DNA of 64,000 nt from Candidatus Endomicrobiellum porotermitis (GTDB taxonomy: Bacteria; Elusimicrobiota; Endomicrobiia; Endomicrobiales; Endomicrobiaceae), in assembly GCA_031289055.1 (NCBI GenBank), contig JAITQE010000002.1, positions 59,202 through 123,201 on the forward strand, read 5' to 3'. This document shows positions 29,035-38,199 of the stretch, one piece after another (the first letter of the stretch is position 1; every line of letters begins with the position of its first letter). Under the pieces are notes generated by a model. The model was not told the origin of the DNA. It saw only the letters and a list, made by a program, of their open reading frames with translations, and ran no database searches. The position numbers were made by a program, and so were the translations under genes.

Positions 29035-29288
29035 ACGATTAAACCTTATTTTCTTTTATAGATGGTAGAGTTTAGAGGGGTTACGGCACTAAAAGCTAAA
29101 CTATGACTTGACTGTAAATAAAGTTGTGCCGACGATTTTATTTTTGTGGTTTTAATTACCGCCGCCGTTCCGCTTGTTATAAGCGGCGCGGCAGGGCGCG
29201 TATGTCTCTAAATAATAGGATACGTTTGGCTGATTGCGATACGCGTTGTTTGCGCTATTAATTTTTGCGTCGTAAGGAGTAATCTAAA
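29035..29288. other. Spacer after carA with traces of a lost hydrophobic ORF
   Basis: No intact gene. One frame reads VVLITAAVPLVISGAAGRVC, then a stop, then IIGYVWLIAIRVVCAINFCV, looking like two former membrane helices. An inverted repeat CCGCTT-GTTAT-AAGCGG lies at about 29170. It may be the scar of the island insertion or of a deleted gene. AAGGAG just before 29289 serves the methyltransferase. Confidence 0.35.
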
Positions 29289-30131
29289 ATGAATGCGCGA
29301 AAAAAAACAAAGAAGCTCGGACTCAACCCGTTTTTTGAATTTAACAACGCCGTTTTATATAGAGGGAATGTCCTTGAGGCAAATACATTTGAAAATAATT
29401 TTTGCGATTTAATTGTTACTTCGCCGCCTTATAACGTTGGCATTGAATATAATTCAAACGAGGATCTTTTAAACTACAACGACTATTTGGCGTTTACGGA
29501 ACAATGGTTGAAAAATTGTTATTATTGGACAAAAGATAGCGGTCGGTTAATATTAAATATTCCGTTAGATAAAAGTAAAGGCGGACAAAAAAGCGTTGGA
29601 GCCGATATAACAACTATAGCGCAAAAAGTCGGTTGGAAATATCATTCGACTATTATATGGAATGAAGGCAATATTTCCCGCCGTACGGCATGGGGATCTT
29701 TTATGTCGGCTTCCGCTCCTTACGTCATAGCGCCGGTTGAATTGGTTATTGTTCTATATAAAAAAGAATGGAAAAAAATAGGCGGTAGCAAAATTTCAGA
29801 TATAACAAAAAAAGATTTTATGAATTGGACGAACGGCGTTTGGACATTTAATGGAGAGAGTAAAAAAAGGATTGGACATCCTGCTCCGTTTCCAAAGGAG
29901 TTGCCATATAGGGCGATTAAGTTGTTTAGTTATGTTAACGACGTTGTTTTTGATCCTTTTAGCGGCAGCGGAACAACAATACTGGTGGCCGCTATGAACA
30001 ATCGTACGGGTATAGGGCTGGAGATTGACTTAGATTATTGTAAGTTGGCCAAAAAGAGACTTTTATATGAATTAAATACTTTCGGTTTGGATAAGTTTGA
30101 TGAAAAAAATATCGCAAAACAAATTGGTTGA
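29289..30131 (+). CDS. DNA methyltransferase, beta-type amino-methyltransferase
   Basis: 280-residue SAM-dependent DNA amino-methyltransferase (N6-adenine or N4-cytosine). The catalytic motif IV TSPPYNVGIEY is at about residues 45-55, before the SAM-binding motif I DPFSGSGTT at about 223-231. That order and size fit the beta class of type II solitary or R-M enzymes. SPPY is seen in both N4 and N6 enzymes, so the base modified is open. Also conserved: HPAPFPKELPYRAIKLFS upstream of motif I. The start ATG 29289 has AAGGAG at 29274-29279. It overlaps the HNH gene by 32 bp, so the pair forms a coupled restriction-modification unit. Target sequence unknown. Confidence 0.87.
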   Translation: MNARKKTKKLGLNPFFEFNNAVLYRGNVLEANTFENNFCDLIVTSPPYNVGIEYNSNEDLLNYNDYLAFTEQWLKNCYYWTKDSGRLILNIPLDKSKGGQKSVGADITTIAQKVGWKYHSTIIWNEGNISRRTAWGSFMSASAPYVIAPVELVIVLYKKEWKKIGGSKISDITKKDFMNWTNGVWTFNGESKKRIGHPAPFPKELPYRAIKLFSYVNDVVFDPFSGSGTTILVAAMNNRTGIGLEIDLDYCKLAKKRLLYELNTFGLDKFDEKNIAKQIG

Positions 30132-30681
30132 AAAGTTTTTTATCGCTAATCCTAATAAGGATATAGAGCATGCCGAAGCCGTAGATTGGTTGACGGCAAG
30201 ATATAAGAAACTTACAGGCAATGTTTTCAGAGATCCCGATAGACAAATTAGAAGTCTTCATCAAAAAGGATTTCTAATAAAAGTTAAAAAAGGAATTTAT
30301 AGATATGATCCGAAAGCGACTAAGCAAAGAGAATTAGAGAATTTTACCGCGCGGCAGAAGAAAATAATCTTGAAAAGAGACGGATATAAATGCGTTATAT
30401 GCGCAAGAGGGTTCAAAGAAGGCTCTGAATTGCATATTGACCATATAAAACCAAAAGACTTAGGCGGCAAAGCGATTGTGGAAAATGGGCAAACTTTATG
30501 TTCCCAACATAACTTTTTGAAGAAAAATTTAAAACAAACCGAAACAGGTAAAAAAATGTATATACGCTTATATGAACTGGCTAAAAAAGAACAAAATAAA
30601 GAGTTATTAAAATTTGTGACGGACATATTGGAAGTATATGAAAAACATGGTATAAACGGGCATATAATTTGGGATAAATAA
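30100..30681 (+). CDS. HNH endonuclease, likely the restriction enzyme of the pair
   Basis: 193-residue protein. The N-terminal 80 residues look like a winged helix (FRDPDRQIRSLHQKGFLIKV then KKGIYRYDP), which could read DNA. An HNH/zinc-finger nuclease follows: RDGYKCVICARGF, the catalytic ELHIDHIKPKDLGG, then ENGQTLCSQHNFLKKN. The CxxC and CxxH pairs would hold a structural zinc, and H-D-H plus N form the beta-beta-alpha-metal site. The gene overlaps the methyltransferase by 32 bp on the same strand, which strongly suggests a type II R-M partner. All catalytic residues are present. A spacer of about 100 bp separates it from the AbiJ-like gene. Cutting specificity is unknown. Confidence 0.8.
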   Translation: MKKISQNKLVEKFFIANPNKDIEHAEAVDWLTARYKKLTGNVFRDPDRQIRSLHQKGFLIKVKKGIYRYDPKATKQRELENFTARQKKIILKRDGYKCVICARGFKEGSELHIDHIKPKDLGGKAIVENGQTLCSQHNFLKKNLKQTETGKKMYIRLYELAKKEQNKELLKFVTDILEVYEKHGINGHIIWDK

Positions 30682-30781
30682 ATGTAAGTTAGAAAATTTA
30701 GAGATACGGACATGTCCTATAGTAAAAATGGATGCATGAGATTGTAAAGTTGAGGAGTAAAGTTTCATTAGGAGAATATTA

Positions 30782-31708
30782 ATGTCAAATCTATGGCAAT
30801 TGCAATTTATGAGCGAAATTTACACAGAAATGGTTATAAAGAAGTTAAAGAAAATTTGCAGGGCGGTTCGATGGATAACGAGTTGCGGACAGGCTTGTAT
30901 AATATTTTTTATAAGGATCGTTTAGAGATACTTGACGGATTTCATAAAAAGCCCAATCATTGTGGCGTTCTTGACGTTCTTGACGTTCTTTGCGTTCTTG
31001 ACGTTCTTGATGATCCATTTACTAAGTGCGCATGGACAGATTTTTTCTCAAAGCCGCTAAGTGAAACGCCACATATGGTATCATTTTATTCCGATTGGTG
31101 GTTTAGTGAAAATACTAAATGGCATGAAATATACGATTTTTTTGAATTTTATGTTTTATGGTTGAAAGAAAATTCACAACATGATGATAGAGGATACATG
31201 CAAATTTGCAATGAGTTAGAGCGATATTTAGAAAAAAAATGCCGATTATAGATTTATCGAAGATAAATTTATTCCGATAACTGATAAAATTGAGATAGAT
31301 TCGATTACGGAGGCGTTAGATAGCGAAGGAAATATAAAAGTGCATTTGGATGAGGCTTTGCGTTTGTTTTCTGATAGAAACAAACCGAATTACAGAAATT
31401 CAATTAAAGAAAGTATTTCAGCGGTTGAACATATTGTCAGAAAAATAACAGGCGATACTAGATTAGGATACGGGTTGAAAGAGTTAGAAAAGCTTAAGCT
31501 TATCCCGCCAATTTTAAAAGTCGCCTTTGAAAAATTATATGCTTATACGAATGACGAGAATGGCATCAGACACGCCTTAATGGACGACAAAGAAAACGTA
31601 ACGTCTAAAGAAGCAAAATTCATGTTGGTTGCTTGTTCGGCATTTATAAATTACTTGAAAATGGTAGATGCGGATAAGAAAAGTAAACAAAAAGAATTAA
31701 GCGATTGA
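30782..31708 (+). pseudogene. AbiJ-NTD4/HEPN-type abortive-infection-like protein, frameshifted
   Basis: Two collinear open frames (30793-31251 and 31340-31708) make one protein if one A is removed from the A8 run at 31232-31239: the frame then reads ELERYLEKNADYRFIEDKFIPITDKI and joins the downstream part. The C-terminal half is the HEPN-like region (RNKPNYRNSIKESISAVEHI, ending with NGIRHALMDD and FMLVACSAFINYLK) that I recognise from AbiJ-NTD4 (STM4504/CBY_0614-type) proteins. AGGAG at 30771 points to ATG 30782, which is in a different frame from ATG 30793 (MAIAIYERNLHRNGY), so there may be a second small indel at the start. The middle carries a five-copy 9-base repeat. Probably a recently inactivated or slippage-dependent defence gene. 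Confidence 0.65.
30967..31011 (+). repeat. Five-copy 9-bp tandem repeat inside the AbiJ-like gene
   Basis: Units GTTCTTGAC at 30967, 30976, a variant GTTCTTTGC at 30985, GTTCTTGAC at 30994 and GTTCTTGAT at 31003. Each unit encodes Val-Leu-Asp (Cys in the third), so copy changes keep the reading frame. Confidence 0.95.
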
Positions 31709-31726
31709 ATATATAAGAGATAAAAT

Positions 31727-34700
31727 ATGCCGATTTTAGATTTTTTATTGCCCAAAAGCGGAAAAAAACGAAAAGTTATTCTTCTTGGTTCGGGGGCGTT
31801 GTCCATAGGACAGGCGGGGGAATTTGACTATTCGGGTTCTCAAGCTGTGAAGGCGTTGGAAGAAGAAGGTTTAGAAGTAATAATTATCAACCCTAACATT
31901 GCGTCGGTTCAAACCAATAAAGGTGAAAATAAGAAAGTCTATTTGTATCCTATTACTCCTTTTTGGGTGGAAAAAATTATTAAAATTGAAAAACCTGTCG
32001 CAATTATCTCAAGTTTTGGCGGTCAGACGTCATTAAACTGCGTTATAGATCTTGAAAAAATCGGCGTTTTGAAAAAATACAACGTAAAGGTTTTGGGAAC
32101 GCAAGTTAACGCGCTTGAATTGTCGGAAGACAGGGAGCTTTTCGCCGAGAAAATGAAGTCCATAAATGTTCCTATAGCCAAAAGCCACGCAGTTTCCACA
32201 GTAGACGAAGCGTTAAAAACAGCTGAGCAAATAGGTTATCCTGTTATTACGCGCTCAGCCTTTGCTCTCGGAGGGCTTGGCAGCGGACTTGCTAAAACTC
32301 CTGCGGATTTAAAAAGACTTACGCAGGCTGCGCTGATGACTTCTCCTCAAGTCTTAGTTGAGAAATCTCTTCACGGCTGGAAAGAAATAGAATATGAAGT
32401 AATGAGAGATAAAACAGGAAACGCTATAACAATATGCAATATGGAAAACTTTGACCCTATGGGCATACATACGGGAGATTCCATAGTAATAGCTCCGTGC
32501 CAGACGATAAACAATACTGAAAACAATATGCTTAGGGACACAGCCATTAAAATTGCCCAAAACGTCGGTATAGTTGGCGAGTGCAACGTTCAGTACGCTC
32601 TAAATCCCGAAGATTATGGGTTTTACGTTATAGAAATCAACGCAAGACTTTCTCGCTCTAGCGCTTTGGCAAGCAAAGCGACGGGTTATCCTATAGCCTA
32701 TATAGCGGCAAAAATCGTCATAGGTTTTGATTTGTTGGAACTAAAAAATCCTGTTACGGGAACAACGTCGGCGTTTTACGAGCCGTCGCTTGATTATGTT
32801 ACTTTAAAAGTTCCTCGTTGGGATTTAAGCAAGTTTACCGGAGTTTCTAAAAATTTAGGCACTCAAATGAAGTCTGTCGGCGAAGTTATGGCGATAGGCA
32901 GAAATTTTTGCGAAGTTATGCAAAAAGCTCTTAGAATGGTTAATGAGAACGAAAACGGCATAACGGTAAACATTTTTAAAGACGCTTCGGATGAAGAACT
33001 TGATAAAGAGCTTTTGTCGCCGACAAACTTAAGAGTCTTTGCAATTTACGAGACGTTTAAAAGAGGAAAGACTCTTGAATACGTTTATGAAAAAACGAAG
33101 ATAGATTATTGGTTTTTGTCTCATATTTTGTATTTGGCAAATATTGAATCTGAATTGTTTGATTTCTTTGTAAAACATGGCGTAAAAAAAGATTTGTTTA
33201 CAGCTCAAGATATATATAACGCTTATAAAAAAATTCCAAAAGAACATTTGCATTGTTTAAAGTCCAAAGGATTTTCTGATTTCCAGCTTACGAAAATTTA
33301 TCTCTCAGCATGTTTAAATGTTCAAATAAAACTAAGCGTAAAACAAATACGAACTTTGTCTTTTGGCATAAGGAAATTGAGAAAAAAACTCGGCGTTCTT
33401 CCTGTCGTAAAGCAAATAGACACAACTTCTTCCGAATACCCGACAAAATCTAATTATTTATATCTTACGTACAATGGCGTCCATAGCGACGTGTCTACAA
33501 AGAAAAACGCAAAGAGCGTTATTACTTTGGGAAGCGGAAGCTACCGAATAGGCAGCAGCTTGGAATTTGACTGGTGTTCTGTTATGACAAGCAGTTATTT
33601 CAAAAATAAGAACAATGACAGCGTTATTATAAACTGCAACCCGGAAACAGTTTCTACAGATTACAGCGCTTCCAACAGACTTTATTTTGAAGAATTGTCT
33701 TCAGAAAGAGTTTTGGATATTATAGATATTGAAGACCCCAAGGGGGTTGTCGCGTGTATGGGCGGGCAGAATCCTAATAATTTAATTCAACCTTTAAGCG
33801 AGGCTAGAGTAAATATTTTGGGACACAGCCAAAAAAGCGTAGATGGAGCTGAAGACAGAGAGAAGTTTTCGGCAATGCTTGATAAGCTCGGCATAGATCA
33901 GCCTGAATGGATTGCCGCAATTTCCAGAAACGAAATAGAAAAGTTTATAGAAAAAGTTGGATTTCCAGTGCTTATACGTCCGAGCTTTGTATTGTCCGGA
34001 ACCCTTATGAACGTTGCCAATGACAAAGAAAGCTTAGTCCATTATTTGTCTCTAACAAAAGACATATCTGTAGATTTTCCCGTAGTTATTTCAAAATTCA
34101 TACTTGATGCAAAAGAAATAGAGTGCGACGGCGTGGCTAAAGATGGGGAAGTGATATTGTCGCTCGTTACGGAACACATAGAAAACGCAGGCGTTCACAG
34201 CGGCGATGCGACTATGGTGTTTCCTTCTCAAAAAATATATACGCGTACAGTTAATGTTATAAAAGATATTGTCAGAAAAATAGCGAAAGGCCTCGATTTG
34301 AACGGACCTTTCAATATACAGTTTATAGCTAAAGAAAACGACGTAAAAGTAATAGAATGTAATGCGAGAGCTTCAAGATCGTTTCCTTTCATTTCAAAAG
34401 TTTCCGGCGTAAATTTAGCGGAACTTTCCTGCAAAGTTATGAATAATGAGAAAGTGAAAAAGATTTTAATTGACGAAAGCGAGATACCGTACGTCGGCGT
34501 TAAGGCGTCTATGTTTAGTTTTCAGAGGCTTGACGGCGCCGATCCTGTAATAGGCGTTGAAATGGCGTCTACGGGGGAAGTCGGTTGTTTGGGCGATAAA
34601 TTTGACCATGCAATGCTTTTGTCAATGGAAGCTACGCAAATAAGAAAGCCAAAGAAGGGCGTTTTGATAAGCGCGGGAAGGGAAAAAGATAAAATTAAAT

Positions 34701-35041
34701 TTATGGAAGTTGTGGATAATCTTTACAAGCTTGGCGTTTCTGTTTACGCTACAAGGGGAACTGCAAAATTCCTTGAAGACAGAGGTTACAAGGTGGAAAC
34801 TGTTCACTGGAATCGCAATACTAGAGCCGTAGACATAATAATAGAGGGAAAAGTTGATTTTGTAATCAACATAAACAAAAATTTAAGCGTTGACGAATTG
34901 CATAATAATTCGGAAATAAGAAAAACGGCTGTAAAATGCGGATGCTCGTTGCTTACAAATCTTGAGAAGACAATGTCTTATTTAAGAGCTTATGATTCTT
35001 ATAACGAATTGCAAAATATTGAACGCTGCATAAGTTTGTAA
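31727..35041 (+). CDS. carB: Carbamoyl-phosphate synthase large subunit
   Basis: 1104 residues, full length for CarB. Two homologous ATP-grasp halves: the first begins KVILLGSGALSIGQAGEFDYSGSQAVKAL, the second KSVITLGSGSYRIGSSLEFDW at about residue 590. Each has its carboxy-phosphate or carbamate site (SAFALGGLGSG and RPSFVLSGTLMNV). The C-terminal methylglyoxal-synthase-like allosteric domain starts at about residue 975 (KGVLISAGREKDKIKF). The start GGLSIGQAGEFDYSGSQA style resembles the eukaryote-like CPSase clade. It lies 18 bp after the AbiJ-like reading frame, with no promoter of its own evident, so expression may depend on read-through from carA or from the island. Confidence 0.95.
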   Translation: MPILDFLLPKSGKKRKVILLGSGALSIGQAGEFDYSGSQAVKALEEEGLEVIIINPNIASVQTNKGENKKVYLYPITPFWVEKIIKIEKPVAIISSFGGQTSLNCVIDLEKIGVLKKYNVKVLGTQVNALELSEDRELFAEKMKSINVPIAKSHAVSTVDEALKTAEQIGYPVITRSAFALGGLGSGLAKTPADLKRLTQAALMTSPQVLVEKSLHGWKEIEYEVMRDKTGNAITICNMENFDPMGIHTGDSIVIAPCQTINNTENNMLRDTAIKIAQNVGIVGECNVQYALNPEDYGFYVIEINARLSRSSALASKATGYPIAYIAAKIVIGFDLLELKNPVTGTTSAFYEPSLDYVTLKVPRWDLSKFTGVSKNLGTQMKSVGEVMAIGRNFCEVMQKALRMVNENENGITVNIFKDASDEELDKELLSPTNLRVFAIYETFKRGKTLEYVYEKTKIDYWFLSHILYLANIESELFDFFVKHGVKKDLFTAQDIYNAYKKIPKEHLHCLKSKGFSDFQLTKIYLSACLNVQIKLSVKQIRTLSFGIRKLRKKLGVLPVVKQIDTTSSEYPTKSNYLYLTYNGVHSDVSTKKNAKSVITLGSGSYRIGSSLEFDWCSVMTSSYFKNKNNDSVIINCNPETVSTDYSASNRLYFEELSSERVLDIIDIEDPKGVVACMGGQNPNNLIQPLSEARVNILGHSQKSVDGAEDREKFSAMLDKLGIDQPEWIAAISRNEIEKFIEKVGFPVLIRPSFVLSGTLMNVANDKESLVHYLSLTKDISVDFPVVISKFILDAKEIECDGVAKDGEVILSLVTEHIENAGVHSGDATMVFPSQKIYTRTVNVIKDIVRKIAKGLDLNGPFNIQFIAKENDVKVIECNARASRSFPFISKVSGVNLAELSCKVMNNEKVKKILIDESEIPYVGVKASMFSFQRLDGADPVIGVEMASTGEVGCLGDKFDHAMLLSMEATQIRKPKKGVLISAGREKDKIKFMEVVDNLYKLGVSVYATRGTAKFLEDRGYKVETVHWNRNTRAVDIIIEGKVDFVININKNLSVDELHNNSEIRKTAVKCGCSLLTNLEKTMSYLRAYDSYNELQNIERCISL

Positions 35042-35062
35042 TTTTGAGACCTGACTGCGTAT

Positions 35063-35091
35063 TTGAATAACAGTTATTTTAAATGTAATAT
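35063..35091 (+). promoter_or_regulatory. Candidate sigma-70 promoter of purF-pyrG
   Basis: TTGAAT at 35063-35068, 17-bp spacer, TAATAT at 35086-35091. This would give a leader of about 130 bases before purF. No purine riboswitch fold was recognised in it. Confidence 0.35.
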
Positions 35092-35228
35092 AAGTATGTG
35101 CCTATAGAGAAACTAACCTGAATTTGATAAAGCGAAAATAGATACAAATTTATAAAGCATAATAACCAATTTAAGCAGCCTCATTAGTTGGGCATTTTTT
35201 GTTTATTTTTAAAAAGAGGATTTTATTT

Positions 35229-36611
35229 ATGTGTGGAATTATTGGCGTAGAAAATAATGAAAATGCCGCAGTGCTTGCTTCTGCCGGTCTTATAACTCTT
35301 CAGCATAGAGGAGAAGAATCTGCAGGAATAACTATCAGCGGTAAAGAAAAAATGAAGACTTTTAGGTCTATGGGACTTGTTTCAACTTTGTTTAACGAAG
35401 ACACTTTGTTAAATAAACTTTCCGGAACGGCGGCTATAGGGCATGTGCGCTACACAACGTCTGCTAAAAGCTCTTTAATAAACGCCCAACCTTTTCAGAT
35501 AAACTGCATTCATGGAAACGTTGCGGTCGCTCATAATGGAAATATAACGAATTTCCCGAAAATAAGAGAGATGCTTCTTAAAAGAGGAGCTATATTCAGC
35601 CATACTTCCGACACGGAAATTTTACTGCATCTTATTGCAATGTCTAAGGGAAATCTTGCAGATGTCGTTGCAAAATCTTTGCTTAAACTTGAAGGAGCGT
35701 TTTCTCTCGTTATTCTTAAAGACAAAACTCTTATAGGCGCAAGAGATGAAAAAGGTTTTAGGCCTTTAGTTCTTGGCAAAATTGACGATTCCTATATAAT
35801 ATCTTCGGAAACAGCCGCGATTGAGGTTATTGGCGGCGCGTATATAAGAGATATAATGCATGGAGAAATTGTTGTTATAGAAAATGGGCAAATAAAGAAA
35901 TCGTTTTTTTATAAAAAGCCTAAGCGACAGCATGCGTGTATTTTTGAACAAGTTTATTTTTCAAGACCTGACAGCATAATGTTTGGTAAGACCGTAAAAG
36001 AAGCTAGAGTGAAAATGGGAGAATTTCTTGCCAAGCAGATGAAAGGCGTAAAAGCGGATATTGTTATGCCCGTTCCAGACACCGGTTATTATGCAGCTTT
36101 AGGTTTTGCGAGAGCTTCAAATATACTTTTTGAAAACGGGTTTGTAAGAAACCATTACGTAGGTAGGTCTTTTATAAAACCTTCTCAAAATTTGAGGGAC
36201 GTTACGGCTAGATTTAAACTACGACCCATAAAAGAAGTTGTAAACGGTAAAGATATTGTGCTTATTGATGATTCTATAGTAAGAGGAACGACGTCAAAAA
36301 GATTGCTTAGCGTTTTGAAGAAGGAAGCAGGCGCGAAAAAAATACATTTTGTCTTGTCTTGTCCGCCGATAATAGATTCGTGCTACTATGGAATAGACAC
36401 GCCAACAAAAGCGCATTTGATAGCCGCTAATAAGTCTGTTGAAGAAATGAGAAAGTATTTAGGCGTGGACACTTTGACATTTTTGAGTTTAGAAAATCTT
36501 ATAAAGGCTTGTTCTTTTACGGCTAAAGAAGACAAAGTATTTTGTACCGCGTGTTTTACGGGAAAGTATCCTACGAAAATTTCAAAGAATACATATAAGG
36601 AAGGCTGTTAA
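35229..36611 (+). CDS. purF: Amidophosphoribosyltransferase
   Basis: First committed enzyme of purine synthesis, making phosphoribosylamine from PRPP and glutamine. 460 residues. The start is ATG 35229 (with AGAGGA at 35215-35220), because the class II amidotransferase nucleophile must be Cys2 (MCGIIGVE); there is no propeptide. GHVRYTTSAKSS and AHNGNI motifs mark the glutaminase domain. YFSRPDS and the PRPP-binding loop IVLIDDSIVRGTTSKRL mark the phosphoribosyltransferase domain. C-terminal cysteines (KVFCTACFTGKYPT) match those that bind an Fe-S cluster in Bacillus-type PurF. pyrG begins one base after its stop, so both are in one operon. Confidence 0.95.
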   Translation: MCGIIGVENNENAAVLASAGLITLQHRGEESAGITISGKEKMKTFRSMGLVSTLFNEDTLLNKLSGTAAIGHVRYTTSAKSSLINAQPFQINCIHGNVAVAHNGNITNFPKIREMLLKRGAIFSHTSDTEILLHLIAMSKGNLADVVAKSLLKLEGAFSLVILKDKTLIGARDEKGFRPLVLGKIDDSYIISSETAAIEVIGGAYIRDIMHGEIVVIENGQIKKSFFYKKPKRQHACIFEQVYFSRPDSIMFGKTVKEARVKMGEFLAKQMKGVKADIVMPVPDTGYYAALGFARASNILFENGFVRNHYVGRSFIKPSQNLRDVTARFKLRPIKEVVNGKDIVLIDDSIVRGTTSKRLLSVLKKEAGAKKIHFVLSCPPIIDSCYYGIDTPTKAHLIAANKSVEEMRKYLGVDTLTFLSLENLIKACSFTAKEDKVFCTACFTGKYPTKISKNTYKEGC

Positions 36612-36612
36612 A

Positions 36613-38199
36613 ATGGCAAAGTACATTTTTATTACGGGCGGAGTCGTAAGTTCTTTAGGAAAGGGAATTTCCGGAGCCAGCATAGGGAAGCTTTTACAGC
36701 TTCATGGCTTTAAAGTCAATATGATTAAATTTGATCCGTATATAAACGTGGATCCTGGAACTATGAATCCATATCAACATGGAGAAGTTTTTGTAACTGC
36801 CGATGGGGCAGAGTCCGACTTAGATTTAGGAACATACGAGAGATTTTTGGACGTTTACACAAGCAAAGCAAACACAAATACGGCAGGCGATATTTATCGC
36901 ACGGTAATAAACAGAGAAAGAAGAGGCGATTACGACGGCGACACTGTACAAGTTATACCTCACATAACTGATGAAATAAAGAAACGTTTTGCGGCTTTAA
37001 AAAACAAATGCGATATTTCTGTTATTGAAATAGGCGGTACCGTCGGAGATATTGAGGGGCTTCCATTTATGGAAGCGGCGAGGCAGTTTCAGCTTGAAAA
37101 TAAAAAAGAAGACATTTTTAGCATACACGTTACGCTTGTTCCTTATATCGCGGGTGCTCATGAACTTAAAACAAAACCTACGCAGCATTCCGTTAATAAG
37201 TTAAGGGAAATAGGTATTTCTCCAGATATGATTATATGTAGGACAGAGCATCATCTTGACGAATCTTTAAAAAGGAAGATAGCTTTATTTTGCAATGTAA
37301 GAGAAGATTGTGTTATAGAGGCTATGGATGCATCTTCAATTTATTATATACCGGGATCTCTTTATAAACAAAAAGTTGATGCTCTTGTTATGGAAAAGCT
37401 TAATATAAAACAAAAGAAGAAATTTGATAAAGCTTGGTTTTCAAAAATAAAGTCTTTTGGAGAGTTTTCAAAGACTGTTAAAATAGCTGTCGTCGGTAAA
37501 TATGCCGATTTAAAAGACGCTTATAAATCTATTGATGAGTCTTTAAATATTGCTGCAGCGGATTTGAAAGTAAAAGCGGAAATAGATTATCTCGGAGCTG
37601 AAGACAAAGGTTTGATAAAGAGGTTAAAAAATTACGACGCTGTTTTAGTTCCCGGCGGATTTGGAAATAGGGGAGTTGAAGGAAAAATAAAGGCTATAAC
37701 CTATGCAAGGGAAAATAAAGTTCCATTCTTGGGAATATGTTTAGGCATGCAGTGCAGCGTTATAGAGGCGGCGAGAAACCTTTCTAATCTTAAGAAAGCA
37801 AATTCAACAGAATTTGACGAATCTACAAAACACCCTGTAATTAAAATTCTTGACGAACAAAAAGGCGTTAAGTATAGGGGAGGCACAATGAGGCTTGGCA
37901 ATTATAAATCTCAAATAAAGAAAAATACTTTGGCTCACAAATTGTATAAGTCTTCAGAAATAGAAGAGCGGCATAGACACAGATATGAGATGAATCCGGA
38001 ATTTATAGGATCGTTGGAAAAAGCGGGATTGCGCGTTGCTGCATATCATAAGGGCATATTGCCAGAGATTGTGGAAATTAAAAGCCACCCGTTCTTTATA
38101 GGCGTGCAGTTTCATCCTGAGTTTGGTTCGAGACCTATGAAGCCGCATCCTCTTTTCGAAGGATTTATCAACGCGGCATTATTAAACAAAAAGGAGTAA
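36613..38199 (+). CDS. pyrG: CTP synthase
   Basis: Converts UTP to CTP with glutamine. 528 residues, full length. The N-terminal synthetase domain starts with FITGGVVSSLGKGISGAS and contains KFDPYINVDPGTMNPYQHGE and SDLDLGTYERF. The C-terminal class I amidotransferase domain has the nucleophile elbow LGICLGMQC and the HPEFGSRP histidine/glutamate pair. It starts one base after the purF stop; AAGGAAG at 36599-36605 serves as ribosome-binding site. The 495 bases downstream hold only one small possible secreted peptide gene on the other strand. Confidence 0.96.
   Translation: MAKYIFITGGVVSSLGKGISGASIGKLLQLHGFKVNMIKFDPYINVDPGTMNPYQHGEVFVTADGAESDLDLGTYERFLDVYTSKANTNTAGDIYRTVINRERRGDYDGDTVQVIPHITDEIKKRFAALKNKCDISVIEIGGTVGDIEGLPFMEAARQFQLENKKEDIFSIHVTLVPYIAGAHELKTKPTQHSVNKLREIGISPDMIICRTEHHLDESLKRKIALFCNVREDCVIEAMDASSIYYIPGSLYKQKVDALVMEKLNIKQKKKFDKAWFSKIKSFGEFSKTVKIAVVGKYADLKDAYKSIDESLNIAAADLKVKAEIDYLGAEDKGLIKRLKNYDAVLVPGGFGNRGVEGKIKAITYARENKVPFLGICLGMQCSVIEAARNLSNLKKANSTEFDESTKHPVIKILDEQKGVKYRGGTMRLGNYKSQIKKNTLAHKLYKSSEIEERHRHRYEMNPEFIGSLEKAGLRVAAYHKGILPEIVEIKSHPFFIGVQFHPEFGSRPMKPHPLFEGFINAALLNKKE

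Noticed and set aside
30967..31011. CRISPR-like array
   Set aside because: The repeats are contiguous 9-mers inside a reading frame, with no spacers and no cas genes. No CRISPR array was seen anywhere in the window.
29035..31726. Insertion sequence or integrase at the R-M island borders
   Set aside because: I found no transposase, integrase, target-site duplication or terminal inverted repeats around the cassette, so the mode of insertion is unknown.
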